Positions 50,609 through 58,159 of a stretch of 64,000 nt of DNA are shown here, one piece after another. Below the pieces are notes generated by a model that worked only from the letters and a program-made list of their open reading frames with translations, was not told where the DNA came from and made no database searches. The stretch spans positions 1 through 64,000 of the forward strand of contig JAQCBH010000010.1 of NCBI GenBank assembly GCA_027621365.1, in the 5' to 3' direction. Positions within the stretch are counted from its first letter, which is position 1. Every line of letters starts with the position of its first letter. Made by a program: the position numbers and the translations under genes. The stretch is from Bacteroidota bacterium. GTDB taxonomy: Bacteria > Bacteroidota > Bacteroidia > NS11-12g > UBA955.

Positions 50609-51280
50609 ATGCGATTGGGTTTTTTCACACTCACGGCCATTGCTTTGGCCGCTTGCACCTCAGGTGTTAAAGAGACCTTGGTTTCTGTTGACCAAGAGAC
50701 CGATACCGTTCAAAGCCCCGAAGCCGCTGAGCTATGGGTAGTCAACGGGGAAGATTTTACCTGCCAAAAGCAAGAGCGCGAGGAACTTTTGTTGGTTTGT
50801 TTGCCCTATGAAGGACCCTATTCCAAGGTCATGAACAACATGAAGGTGGCGGCCATGAAAATTATGGAGTCGGCTTATAAGCAGCGCTGGGTAATGGCTG
50901 GAGGCATTTACATTGCCATGAATGAGTTGCCTAAAGGGTCTGCGCCCTTTTCCTATCGAGTTGGCGTGCCGATGAAATTGCTTAAAAACAGCCGCTTGCC
51001 CGAGTTTACCGCTCAAGTAGAAAAGGCGGGTTATTCGGTGTTGACCATGACAGCCGGAGAATACGTGCACGCGCTGACCAATGCTGAACCCGGAACAGCG
51101 TCAACCACCTGGACCAAGGTTCTTGCTGCTGTTTCAACGTCTGGAATTCCTTCCAATGGGCCCTATTTTGAATACCACAGCGACTCCCGCAACGCCGAAA
51201 TGACCACGGTCATTAGTCAGAGTCATTTGGTGTACAAGGCCCAAGGCGAGCCGAACGGAACTTTGCAGCCCCAACCCTAA
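50609..51280 (+). CDS. Lipoprotein with GyrI-like (AraC effector-binding) domain
   Basis: A 223-residue exported protein with lipobox LTAIALAACTSG (Cys16). After a 35-residue linker comes a GyrI-like domain: LLVCLPYEGPYSKVMNNMKVAA, VGVPMKLLKNS and SNGPYFEYHSDSRNAEM. Such domains bind small hydrophobic or amphipathic molecules; in AraC proteins they sense effectors. Here it is fused to a lipoprotein signal, so it would act in the periplasm, possibly as a binding or hydrolytic (cytosine- or bis-type) protein. TAACTTCG upstream is one mismatch off the -7 box. Confidence 0.8.
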   Translation: MRLGFFTLTAIALAACTSGVKETLVSVDQETDTVQSPEAAELWVVNGEDFTCQKQEREELLLVCLPYEGPYSKVMNNMKVAAMKIMESAYKQRWVMAGGIYIAMNELPKGSAPFSYRVGVPMKLLKNSRLPEFTAQVEKAGYSVLTMTAGEYVHALTNAEPGTASTTWTKVLAAVSTSGIPSNGPYFEYHSDSRNAEMTTVISQSHLVYKAQGEPNGTLQPQP

Positions 51281-51300
51281 CTTTGAAAAAGGGGTCTCGG

Positions 51301-51477
51301 TTAGCGACGCTTCTTGTACAAATAAAGACCCCCTAAAGGAAGGACTATGAGAGCCAAACCACCCAAGCCCAACATCAGTAACTGGTCGGCTCCTTGCAGG
51401 TGCATCAGTTTGAACAAGACGCTGAGAAGGGTGGCAGAAACCGAAACAACCGCTGATGTATAAAGAACTTTGCGCAT
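51301..51477 (-). CDS. 58-residue membrane protein missed by the ORF track
   Basis: ATG at 51477 to TAA at 51301 gives 58 residues (below the track cut-off). Two helices are clear: VLYTSAVVSVSATLLSVLFK and LLMLGLGGLALIVLPLGG, followed by a basic end LYLYKKRR. The N-terminal part resembles the first helices of GldL-like proteins in outline. A TAAATTTG box lies 4 nt upstream, in the same geometry as proven genes here, which is good evidence that it is expressed. Function unknown. Confidence 0.72.
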   Translation of the reverse strand: MRKVLYTSAVVSVSATLLSVLFKLMHLQGADQLLMLGLGGLALIVLPLGGLYLYKKRR

Positions 51478-51481
51478 AGTC

Positions 51482-51489
51482 CAAATTTA
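51482..51489 (-). promoter_or_regulatory. -7 box TAAATTTG of the 58-residue gene
   Basis: TAnnTTTG match ending 4 nt before the ATG. Confidence 0.6.
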
Positions 51490-51516
51490 ACCAAAACCCA
51501 ACAAAACAGCCCAACC

Positions 51517-52398
51517 ATGATCAAACCCCCATCCCTTCAACCCGGCGATACCATCGCTTTGGTGGCTCCAGCCAGAGCCGTCCAACCCGAAGAGGTTTTG
51601 GGCTTCAAATCTTGGGCTCAGCACTTCGGTTGGTCGGTGCTAGAAGCGCCCAACCTCTTTGGCCGGGAAAACCAGTTTTCGGGCTCCCACGAGCAGCGCG
51701 CCGCCGACCTTCACTGGGCGGCCCAGCACCCCGAGGTCAAAGCGGTACTATCGGCGCGCGGTGGTTATGGCTGTATGCCCCTTTTGCCTCTCTTGCAACC
51801 CCAAGTGTTCCAACAAAACCCCAAATGGTGGTGCGGCTACAGCGATATCACTACCCTTCACCTTTGGCTTCAAAAGCTGGGCCTTGCCAGCTTACACAGT
51901 CCTATGGCCACACGGGGTTTGTGGGAAAATCATGCCCCGACTGAAGATGGGGTTGCGCTGGCCCGAGCCCTTCAGGGCGAGGGCATAGAGATCGAGTTGG
52001 CTCCTGGGCAGCCCTTTGATGGGGAACTCGTAGGCGGCAATTTTAGTTTGGTGTACGCCTCTTTGGGCACGCCCGAACAACCTGACACCAAGGGAAAGGT
52101 GTTGTTCTTGGAAGACTTGGATGAGTACCTGTACCACATCGATCGAATGGGTCAATCCATGCAGAGAGTCGGCTTGTTTCAGGAACCTGCCGCGGTTTTG
52201 TTCGGAAGCTTGATCGACATGAACGACAATGCGGTGCCTTTTGGTCGCTCAGCGCAGCAGATTATGCGGGACTTATTAAAGACAAGCCCGTATCCGCAGC
52301 AATTTGACATTCCCGTGGGGCATGCCATCCCAAACAGAACAATTGCCTTGGGTTTGCGTTGTACCTTTGATGGGCTCACATTGAGACAGGACACGTGA
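51517..52398 (+). CDS. LD-carboxypeptidase (S66 family)
   Basis: A 293-residue peptidase that trims D-Ala from murein tetrapeptides in peptidoglycan recycling. The N-terminal GDTIALVAPAR motif, the nucleophile Ser109 in WCGYSDITTLH, the Glu in LFLEDLDEYLYHIDRM and the His of DIPVGHA make the Ser-Glu-His set. The length is usual for MccF/LdcA. No signal peptide, so cytoplasmic. The TGA overlaps the GTG start of the gtrA-like gene. Confidence 0.92.
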   Translation: MIKPPSLQPGDTIALVAPARAVQPEEVLGFKSWAQHFGWSVLEAPNLFGRENQFSGSHEQRAADLHWAAQHPEVKAVLSARGGYGCMPLLPLLQPQVFQQNPKWWCGYSDITTLHLWLQKLGLASLHSPMATRGLWENHAPTEDGVALARALQGEGIEIELAPGQPFDGELVGGNFSLVYASLGTPEQPDTKGKVLFLEDLDEYLYHIDRMGQSMQRVGLFQEPAAVLFGSLIDMNDNAVPFGRSAQQIMRDLLKTSPYPQQFDIPVGHAIPNRTIALGLRCTFDGLTLRQDT

Positions 52399-52856
52399 TT
52401 TCGCGCGACACATACATTGCATTGACCAAGTTCGGCATCGTCGGAGGCCTCAGCTTTTTTGTCGATCTGAGTGTGTACTATGGCCTGAGTCAGTTCATCG
52501 CCACCTGGATGGCGAAATCGGCGGGTATCATCGTGGCCACCTACGTCAATTATCAGCTCAATAAACATTGGACTTGGGGCGCCAGCGATCGCAACACCAT
52601 GCGCCTGGCCAAGTATTTGCTGCTCTATACCTTGTCGGGTTCAGCGAATGTCATTTCCAATGAATTCCTCTTGGCGGGCCTTCCCAAAATGGAGCTCAAC
52701 GCCATGGTTACCATTCTCAACAGCAATTACGAATTCGGTCTTGCTGCAGTGAAAATTCACAAATTCGTGGCCGTCATTGCCGCTACAGCCCTGGGTATGG
52801 TCATCAATTTCCTGGGCCAGAAAATCTGGGTTTTTAAGGCTGAAAGCGAGGACTAA
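52395..52856 (+). CDS. GtrA family membrane protein
   Basis: A 153-residue membrane protein with four helices (residues 10-30, 36-55, 75-95 and 125-146). It has the GtrA patterns KFGIVGGLSFFVDLSVYY and VNFLGQKIWVF at the end. GtrA proteins flip or organise polyprenyl-linked sugars for surface glycans. It starts with GTG overlapping the upstream TGA (GTGA). Substrate unknown; no glycosyltransferase adjoins. Confidence 0.85.
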   Translation: MISRDTYIALTKFGIVGGLSFFVDLSVYYGLSQFIATWMAKSAGIIVATYVNYQLNKHWTWGASDRNTMRLAKYLLLYTLSGSANVISNEFLLAGLPKMELNAMVTILNSNYEFGLAAVKIHKFVAVIAATALGMVINFLGQKIWVFKAESED

Positions 52857-52863
52857 GTTTGCG

Positions 52864-52871
52864 TACCTTTG
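52864..52871 (+). promoter_or_regulatory. -7 box TACCTTTG of the RicT-like gene
   Basis: TAnnTTTG match 6 nt before the ATG at 52878. Confidence 0.65.
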
Positions 52872-52877
52872 TGCATT

Positions 52878-54551
52878 ATGGCTTGTTCATCATGCGGTAC
52901 GAAAGGCTCTAAACCCGGCGGGTGCAAGAGCAACGGGAACTGCGGAACGAGCGGCTGCAACGCGCTGAATGTGTACGATTGGTTCCGCGACATGGAACTA
53001 CCGGGGGGTGACAAACCCTTCAATATTGTTGAAGTTCGATTCAAAGGCAGTCGCAAGGAGTTTTTCCGCAACCCTGAGTACCTGGATATATATACGGGAG
53101 ACCAAATCGTGGTCGAAAGCAGCGTCGGATACGACGTGGGCACTGTCTCAGCTTGGGGCGAAATCGTTCGTTTGCAGCTGAAGAAATACAAGGTTTCAGA
53201 AGACTCTGAGCAAATGCGCAACATCGTTCGCATGGCCAATGAGAAAGACCTGGAGCTCAAAAAGGAACAGGACGAGCGCGAAGCGCAAATCTTGGAACGC
53301 GCCCGCACCATCAGCTTCGACTTGAAGCTGGCCATGAAGATTTCGGATATCGAAATTCAAAGCGACGGCCGCAAGGTGATTTTCTTCTATACGGCTGAGT
53401 CTCGTGTTGATTTTCGCGAATTGATTCGCCGTTATGCCGACGAGTTCCGCATGAAAATCGAAATGCGCCACATCTCCTATCGCGAGGAAGCTTCTCGTTT
53501 GGGGGGCATTGGCGATTGCGGTCGTGAACTCTGCTGCTCGACCTGGTTGACCGATTACAAAATGGTAGGAACGGGTGCGGCACGTACCCAAAACCTAGCC
53601 ATCAACATGGAAAAGTTGGCCGGACAATGCGGACGTTTGAAGTGCTGTTTGAACTTCGAGTTGGACCAATACGTGGAAGCCGCTTCTGAGTTCCCCAAGG
53701 GCAAAGTCATCAAGATTGACACCACTGCGGGAATGGCCTATGCGCGCAAATCTGACATCTTGAAAAAACTCATGTGGTTCGCCTATGAGGAAGAAGATGC
53801 CTGGATTGCACTTCCCGTAAACACCGTAAACGATTTGATTGCCCAGAACAAGGAAGGCCAACAAGTGGCCCACTTGTCTGAGTTTGCACCCGCTGCTGAA
53901 TTGCTCAGCAAAGTGGTGGAGGAAGAAGTTGATTTCATCGAAGGTGCCGAACTGTTGAAAGGCGCCATTGGCGAATTGAAAGATCCCGATCGCAAAGGTC
54001 GCCGTGGCCGTGATCGCAGTAGTGGAGGTCGCGATGGCGGAGAGCGCCGTGACCGCAACCGAGGCGGTAACCGCGAAGGCTCTGAAAACCGTGGACCTCG
54101 CCCCGAAGGTGAAAAGCGCGAAGGTGGTGAACGCCGTGACCGCAACCGAGGCGGTAACCGCGAAGGCTCTGAAAACCGTGGACCTCGCCCCGAGGGTCAA
54201 GGAGGCGAGAATCGCAACCGAGGTAACCGAGAAGGCGGCAACCGCAACGAAAACCGTGGTCCCCGTTCTGAAGGTGAAAAGCGCGAAGGTGGCAACCGCA
54301 ACCGCGGCAACCGAGAGGGTGGCAACCGCAACGAAAACCGTGGCCCTCGTCCTGATGGCGAAAAACGAGAAGGCGGCGAACGCCGTGAAGGTGGCAACCG
54401 CAACCGCGGCAATCAAGAAGGTGGCAACCGCAATGAAAATCGCGGTCCCAAACCCGAACGAGGCCCCCGCCCAGAAGGCAGCAAACCCAACCGCGAACCC
54501 CGAAAGTTCAATGCGGTTGACAAGGGGAACTCAGGTTCTCCAGAAGCATAA
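52878..54551 (+). CDS. RicT/PSP1-like protein with Arg/Gly-rich tail
   Basis: A 557-residue protein. The N-terminus holds a cysteine cluster (CSSCGTKGSKPGGCKSNGNC). A PSP1 domain follows (residues 40-280): EVRFKGSRKEFFRNPE, the conserved GGIGDCGRELCCSTWL and GQCGRLKCCLNFEL cysteines. RicT/YaaT of Bacillus uses such cysteines for an iron-sulfur cluster and acts with RNase Y. The last 190 residues are an Arg/Asn/Gly/Glu-rich repeat. The start ATG 52878 (MACSSCGT) is 6 nt after TACCTTTG; the TTG of the track is rejected. A terminator follows. Confidence 0.88.
   Translation: MACSSCGTKGSKPGGCKSNGNCGTSGCNALNVYDWFRDMELPGGDKPFNIVEVRFKGSRKEFFRNPEYLDIYTGDQIVVESSVGYDVGTVSAWGEIVRLQLKKYKVSEDSEQMRNIVRMANEKDLELKKEQDEREAQILERARTISFDLKLAMKISDIEIQSDGRKVIFFYTAESRVDFRELIRRYADEFRMKIEMRHISYREEASRLGGIGDCGRELCCSTWLTDYKMVGTGAARTQNLAINMEKLAGQCGRLKCCLNFELDQYVEAASEFPKGKVIKIDTTAGMAYARKSDILKKLMWFAYEEEDAWIALPVNTVNDLIAQNKEGQQVAHLSEFAPAAELLSKVVEEEVDFIEGAELLKGAIGELKDPDRKGRRGRDRSSGGRDGGERRDRNRGGNREGSENRGPRPEGEKREGGERRDRNRGGNREGSENRGPRPEGQGGENRNRGNREGGNRNENRGPRSEGEKREGGNRNRGNREGGNRNENRGPRPDGEKREGGERREGGNRNRGNQEGGNRNENRGPKPERGPRPEGSKPNREPRKFNAVDKGNSGSPEA
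54045..54218 (+). repeat. 87-bp tandem repeat in the RicT-like tail
   Basis: Two copies of 29 codons begin at 54045 and 54132; at least the first 60 bp are identical (CGCCGTGACCGCAACCGAGG...). They encode RRDRNRGGNREGSENRGPRP. Further degenerate NRGNREGGNRNENRGPR units continue to about 54460. Confidence 0.9.
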
Positions 54552-54587
54552 CAAAAAGGCCCAGATCATCGTCTATGCCTTTTTGTT
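54550..54587. terminator. Bidirectional terminator between the RicT-like and Spy-like genes
   Basis: AACAAAAAGGC and GCCTTTTTGTT form a perfect 11-bp stem with a 16-nt loop; the arms supply T-runs on both strands. It serves the convergent genes ending at 54551 and 54596. Confidence 0.8.
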
Positions 54588-54595
54588 AACATTCC

Positions 54596-55009
54596 CTATT
54601 CGGGTGATTCCATTGGAGCTTCGGGCATCACATTCCCTCGCTGCTGCCGCATGGCTTCGCGTTGCGCTTTCATGATGGCTTGTTGCTCCGGCGTTAGCAA
54701 GGCTTTGATGGCCATTTTGTGCTCCTGATTCAAACTTTGAATGGCTTCCCGGTGCACGCGATTCAGTTCTCGAATCTGGGCCTCTTGTTCATCGCTTAGG
54801 TTCAAGATAGAATCCATGTGCTCCAATTGACGTTCCATTCGCATTTCGGCCGCATGAGCGCCTCCCATGTGTGCGTGGTTGGATCCAGGGTGGGGACGCG
54901 AACATTGGGTACTATCACAAGCGGCGGGTTTTCTTTTTTTGTGCTCTTGGGCGGTGGCGGCAGTCACCAAGGCCAGGCCGAGCAGGCCTATCGTCACAAA
55001 TTTTCTCAT
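54596..55009 (-). CDS. Spy/CpxP-like periplasmic protein
   Basis: A 137-residue exported protein with a signal peptide (residues 1-20, LGLALVTAATAQ). A His-rich and Cys-containing segment (HPGSNHAHMGGAHAAE) could bind metal. Two LTxxQ-like motifs (LNLSDEQEAQI and LTPEQQAIM) and long helices match Spy-family chaperones or metal-resistance proteins. It would be a periplasmic stress or metal-binding protein. No adjacent two-component system is present. Confidence 0.82.
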   Translation of the reverse strand: MRKFVTIGLLGLALVTAATAQEHKKRKPAACDSTQCSRPHPGSNHAHMGGAHAAEMRMERQLEHMDSILNLSDEQEAQIRELNRVHREAIQSLNQEHKMAIKALLTPEQQAIMKAQREAMRQQRGNVMPEAPMESPE

Positions 55010-55090
55010 CTTTAATAGGATGACTTGAGCTGCTTAGAAGTTTAATCCTCTCCAACAAATTCCCGCTTTTGCTTGTTTACTTGTAAGCCC

Positions 55091-57517
55091 ATGCCCAGCG
55101 ATTCTTCTACTTGGAAAACCCTTTGGAACCCATGGTTTCAGGCCAGAAATTGGCAGGGTCATCGCTTTCAAGAAGACTGTGCTGAGCAGTATTTCAAGGG
55201 CAAAAGTGGGTTGTTGAATGCACCCACAGGCAGCGGCAAGACCTTTGCTTTGGCCTTGCCTGCCTTGATTGACGCGAAGCTTCGCCATCACAAGAAAGGC
55301 CTTTTCTTGCTGTGGATTACCCCGCTCAAAGCCCTCAGCAAGGACATTCGTTCGGCCATTGACGGCGCTGCCCAAGAATTGGACTTGAACTTTACGGTGG
55401 CCTTGCGAACAGGAGACACCTCAGCAGCTGAGCGACAAAAGATCAAAACCCAAGGAGTGCAGGTCTTGATCACCACTCCTGAATCTCTTCATCTATTGAT
55501 TGCCAGCCCATCGGCCTCTGACTTTTTCAAGCACCTGGAATGCGTGGTCTGCGACGAGTGGCACGAATTGATCGGTTCCAAACGAGGGGTTCAAGTGGAA
55601 TTGGCCTTGGCATATTTGCGGCGCTTGAGACCCTACTTGAAAACCTGGGCCATCTCGGCGACCATTGGCAACTTGGAAGAGGCCAATCGGGTTTTTTTAG
55701 GCCCTGGCCGGAAGGGAGTTCAGGTCAAAGCCGATATTCAAAAAGAGATTCAGGTGCATACCATCATGCCCGATACCATCGATCGTTTTCCTTGGTCAGG
55801 ACACATGGGAACCGCCTTGTTGGCCAAAGTCATTCCCTTGATTGAAGAGGCCAGAACCACGCTGATCTTCACCAATACCCGCAACCAAAGTGAAGTCTGG
55901 TACCAGCAGCTCTTAGACGCCAATCCCAGTCTAGCGGGCCGCATGGCCTTGCACCACGGCTCTCTCACTCGGGAGGTGCGCGATTGGGTGGAGAATAGCC
56001 TGCACGAAGGCAGTTTGAAGGCGGTCGTCTGTACCTCCAGCCTAGATTTGGGCGTTGATTTTCGCCCCGTTGACCGAGTTATCCAGATCGGTAGCCCCAA
56101 AGGGGTAGCCCGTTTTTTGCAAAGGGCGGGCCGCAGCGGTCATGGCCCGGGAGAAGTCTCCGACATTCATTTTTTGCCCACTCACTCACTGGAGCTTCTC
56201 GAAGCTGCGGCCCTCAAACAAGCCGTCTCCGAACAGCGCATCGAGTCCAGAGTACCCGTATTGCGCGCCATGGATGTGCTCATGCAGTACTTGATGACTT
56301 TGTCAGTGGGTGAAGGGTTGCATCCCGATTGGGCTTTTGCCGAAATACAGAGCACCCACGCTTTTGCTTCGGTCACGCGTGAAGAGTTCGACGACATGAT
56401 TCGCTCTTTGGAGCTTGGCGCCCCCAGTTTAGAGGCTTACGACGAGTACAAGAAAATCACTTGGGTTGATGATCGTTACAAGGTCATCAGCCGCAAGCTA
56501 GCCATGATGCACCGCCAAAGCATTGGCACCATTGCCGCCGACCAAACCCTATGGGTGAAACTTCAAGGCGGCAGTACCCTGGGCTCAATGGAGGAATACT
56601 TCCTATCCAAACTCAAAGAAGGCGACGCCTTTGTGTTTGCGGGCCGGGTTTTGGAGTTTGTGCGCATTGACGGAAACACTGCCGTGGTTCGCAAAAGCAA
56701 AAAGAAAAAGGCAGTTGTCCCCAGTTGGATGGGGGGTAGAATGAGTTTGAGTAGCGAACTCTCAACCGTACTTCAAAGCAAATTGGAATCCTGGAAAGAA
56801 GCCGTTGATCCCGAAGTGGAACTGTTGCATTCGTTGTTTGAAATTCAACAGGAACGCAGTGCCGTGCCTAGCAGCGAGGAACTTCTCATTGAGTTATTTG
56901 AAAGCTGCGAAGGCCACCACCTCTTTGTTTTTCCCTTCGAGGGCCGCATGGTCAATGAGGGAATGGGTATGCTCTTGGCCTACCGATTGAGCCAGATTTC
57001 GGCCCAAACCTATTCGATTGCCATGAACGATTATGGATTTGAATTGCTCAGTTCGGAGCCCATACCCTTGGAAGAAGCCTTGGAGCTGGACCTATTCAGT
57101 GCCCAAAATTTGACCCGTGATTTGCAAGAGTCGACCAACTATTCGCTCATGTGCCAGCGAAGATTTGCCGATATCGCCGTCATCGGTGGTTTGCTGTTCA
57201 AAGGAACCCAAAACAAACCCGTGAAAAACCGCCATTTGCAGTCATCGTCCCGTTTGATGTACCAAGTGTTCAGCGATTTTGAGCCCAATAACGTTTTGCT
57301 TCAACAAGCACGCGAAGAAGTATTGTCCAATCAATTGGAAGAACGTCGATTGCGTTTGGCATTAAACAAGGCAGATGCACAAAAATGGGTCATTCAAAGA
57401 CCCCAGAGACCGACTCCTTTTTCCTTCCCCTTGATGGTCGATCGCCTTCGCGAAACCTGGAGCTCAGAGAAAATCGAAGATCGCATCGCTCGAATGCTAA
57501 ACGAGGCAGAGGCCTAA
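55091..57517 (+). CDS. Ligase-associated DNA damage response DEXH helicase (Lhr-type)
   Basis: An 808-residue SF2 helicase. Motifs: I PTGSGKT, II DEWHE, III SAT (in ISATIGNL) and VI QRAGRSGHG. The C-terminal Lhr-core domain covers residues 480-780. This type normally clusters with an ATP-dependent ligase, an exonuclease and an endonuclease (PdeM) in bacterial DNA-damage gene sets; none of those is near. ATG 55091 (MPSDSSTWK) was chosen over the upstream track start. The TAA overlaps the mazF-like stop by 4 bp on the other strand. Confidence 0.9.
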   Translation: MPSDSSTWKTLWNPWFQARNWQGHRFQEDCAEQYFKGKSGLLNAPTGSGKTFALALPALIDAKLRHHKKGLFLLWITPLKALSKDIRSAIDGAAQELDLNFTVALRTGDTSAAERQKIKTQGVQVLITTPESLHLLIASPSASDFFKHLECVVCDEWHELIGSKRGVQVELALAYLRRLRPYLKTWAISATIGNLEEANRVFLGPGRKGVQVKADIQKEIQVHTIMPDTIDRFPWSGHMGTALLAKVIPLIEEARTTLIFTNTRNQSEVWYQQLLDANPSLAGRMALHHGSLTREVRDWVENSLHEGSLKAVVCTSSLDLGVDFRPVDRVIQIGSPKGVARFLQRAGRSGHGPGEVSDIHFLPTHSLELLEAAALKQAVSEQRIESRVPVLRAMDVLMQYLMTLSVGEGLHPDWAFAEIQSTHAFASVTREEFDDMIRSLELGAPSLEAYDEYKKITWVDDRYKVISRKLAMMHRQSIGTIAADQTLWVKLQGGSTLGSMEEYFLSKLKEGDAFVFAGRVLEFVRIDGNTAVVRKSKKKKAVVPSWMGGRMSLSSELSTVLQSKLESWKEAVDPEVELLHSLFEIQQERSAVPSSEELLIELFESCEGHHLFVFPFEGRMVNEGMGMLLAYRLSQISAQTYSIAMNDYGFELLSSEPIPLEEALELDLFSAQNLTRDLQESTNYSLMCQRRFADIAVIGGLLFKGTQNKPVKNRHLQSSSRLMYQVFSDFEPNNVLLQQAREEVLSNQLEERRLRLALNKADAQKWVIQRPQRPTPFSFPLMVDRLRETWSSEKIEDRIARMLNEAEA

Positions 57518-57855
57518 ACTCCAAGATCAAACACGTCGGCCAGTTTTTGCTTGATGGATGCGCGATGGCATTCATCTAGGGTGCCCAGATGGGTTTTCAA
57601 TCTTCTATTGTCAATGGCGCGCACTTGATCGATCATGATTTCAGAATCTTTCTCAAGCCCGGCAATTCCTTTTTTCAAGAAGTATCGAAGCGGGTTGTCT
57701 TCTCCGATTATTTGAGTAGAGATAGGGCAAACCAAAGTTGATTCCAACAAGCCATTCAGCAAATCAGTCTGCACGATCAATACGGGTCGCACCTTTCCTG
57801 CTTCAGTGCCCATTCGTGGGTTTAAGTCAGCAAGGAAGAGATCAAATTGCTTCAT
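57514..57855 (-). CDS. MazF/PemK-like toxin
   Basis: A 113-residue mRNA-interferase-type protein. The family opening FDLFLADLNPRMGTEAGKVRPVLIVQTDLLN, the CPISTQII strand and the KDSEIMIDQVRAIDN segment fit MazF. The conserved Arg (KVRPVLIV) and Ser/Thr (CPISTQ) active-site residues are present. It starts inside the antitoxin gene (overlap about 14 nt), translated after it. ATG at 57855 or 57858 is possible. The end overlaps the helicase stop. Confidence 0.9.
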   Translation of the reverse strand: MKQFDLFLADLNPRMGTEAGKVRPVLIVQTDLLNGLLESTLVCPISTQIIGEDNPLRYFLKKGIAGLEKDSEIMIDQVRAIDNRRLKTHLGTLDECHRASIKQKLADVFDLGV

Positions 57856-58075
57856 CATCCAGGGCATCAAATTCGTCTATCACTTCTCGTGAACTCTTTT
57901 TGATGGCTGCTGCCGCCGCTTCCATTTCTTTGGCCAGCAGTTCGCGACGAACCGTTTTGGAGTAAGCGATAACGGCATCATTGATGAATCGATTGCGGCT
58001 AATGTTGAGCTTATCGCTGAGCTCATCGGCCTCGGCTGCCAGTTCTTCATACAATTTAAGTGATACCATTTTCAT
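57842..58075 (-). CDS. Antitoxin with ribbon-helix-helix-like N-terminus
   Basis: A 77-residue protein. Residues 1-40 (MVSLKLYEELAAEADELSDKLNISRNRFINDAVIAYSK) match a CopG/RHH DNA-binding domain; the acidic end (EVIDEFDALDDEAI) is the toxin-neutralising tail. It precedes and overlaps the MazF-like toxin. A TATTTTTG box ends 4 nt before the ATG and the palindrome AGATATCT overlaps the promoter just upstream, a candidate autoregulatory operator. Confidence 0.85.
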   Translation of the reverse strand: MKMVSLKLYEELAAEADELSDKLNISRNRFINDAVIAYSKTVRRELLAKEMEAAAAAIKKSSREVIDEFDALDDEAI

Positions 58076-58079
58076 ATAT

Positions 58080-58087
58080 CAAAAATA
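58080..58087 (-). promoter_or_regulatory. -7 box TATTTTTG of the antitoxin gene
   Basis: TAnnTTTG match ending 4 nt before the ATG; the AGATATCT palindrome (58086-58093) partly overlaps it. Confidence 0.6.
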
Positions 58088-58144
58088 GATATCTTTTTTA
58101 AAATTCGCGCTCCATTTTCTCAAATCACCTATGGCAGCAGGGGC

Positions 58145-58152
58145 TATCTTTG
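58145..58152 (+). promoter_or_regulatory. -7 box TATCTTTG of pth
   Basis: TAnnTTTG match 7 nt before the ATG. Confidence 0.6.
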
Positions 58153-58159
58153 AACTCCC

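Noticed and set aside
53595-54416. 273-codon minus-strand ORF (Ala/Val/Thr-rich)
   Set aside because: Antisense of the repeat tail of the RicT-like gene.
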